Of a stretch of DNA of 64,000 nucleotides, positions 63,761-64,000 are shown in pieces. The DNA is from Ophiura sarsii (Eukaryota; Echinodermata; Ophiuroidea; Amphilepidida; Ophiuridae). Location: positions 46,392,074 through 46,456,073 of the forward strand of contig CM069455.1 in the NCBI GenBank assembly GCA_035610835.1, written 5' to 3'. The translations under genes and the position numbers were made by a program. Numbering within the stretch: the stretch's first letter is position 1; each line of letters starts with the position of its first letter. The notes below the pieces were generated by a model. That model ran no database searches. It saw only the letters and a program-made list of their open reading frames with translations, and was not told the origin of the DNA.

Positions 63761-64000
63761 CCATCCAGTAAACGTATTTGTATATATGTGACAAGGTATA
63801 CTTAAATGGTATAGACTCCATTTTGACAATGTGATGTTATAAAGAATGGCATTATAGTGACCATTTTATTAAAATTACCCCCTAATGGTCAATAAAATTA
63901 CCTCCAAATGGTCAAAATAATTACCACAGGTAGCCACCAATTGATTAAGATATGGATACAATCATACCTTGTCACATACAGATACGTTTACTGGGTGGAT
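63761..64000. mobile_element. MITE at the right edge of the window
   Basis: 'atccatccagtaaacgtatt' at the left is inverted at 63961-64000 ('acgtttactgggtggat'), with about 40 bp of paired terminus including 'tgtgacaaggtat'. The interior has 'gaccattttat' style repeats. The right flank is outside the window, so the target duplication cannot be checked. Confidence 0.7.

Overview
The window is eukaryotic nuclear DNA: AT-rich, with GT-AG introns, microsatellite-tailed LINEs, many small inverted-repeat elements and minisatellites. The most legible genes encode NACHT-type immune sensors. Together with the recurrent 'taggcctac'-like words this suggests a marine invertebrate deuterostome, perhaps an echinoderm; that placement is an inference and no species can be named.

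The backbone is a duplicated segment of about 20 kb. Copy A runs from the left edge to about 20068 and copy B from about 42013 to 61336, in the same orientation, separated by about 22 kb of unrelated sequence. Each copy carries one multi-exon gene on the + strand. By reading splice sites I assembled an uninterrupted model for both: a seven-residue start exon, two exons forming an OTU cysteine protease (deubiquitinase-type) domain, several short proline-rich linker exons that all begin and end in phase 1, one exon of glutamine-spaced short repeats resembling an amyloid signalling motif, and one large exon with a NACHT NTPase and leucine-rich-type repeats. The models give 1243 residues (A) and 1165 residues (B). 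The two genes differ most in the repeat exon, linkers and NACHT half, and are almost identical over the C-terminal repeats and the 3' flank. The 3' flank of each holds a 26-bp minisatellite with the same inverted-repeat element inserted in it.

Because the two copies act as each other's empty site, many insertions can be bounded to the base: foldback and TIR elements in A (427-1086, 1214-1947, 7295-7760), and in B a large TIR element with nested LINE remains (44815-48022), a TTA-flanked MITE (50559-51031), a truncated LINE (53171-53620), a Penelope-like relic (59973-60314) and a TA-flanked MITE (60908-61159).

The 22-kb spacer (20069-42012) holds a LINE with its catalytic motif A deleted, a last exon encoding a tyrosine-rich cytoplasmic tail with five GW(E/Q)(D/E)NxxY repeats, decayed virion-protein genes of a Polinton-like element, a two-exon zinc-finger gene, and several MITEs including two with TTAA target sites. 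Right of copy B (61337-64000) is mostly noncoding, with a satellite built on an AAGATGGC-type core and one MITE at the window edge.
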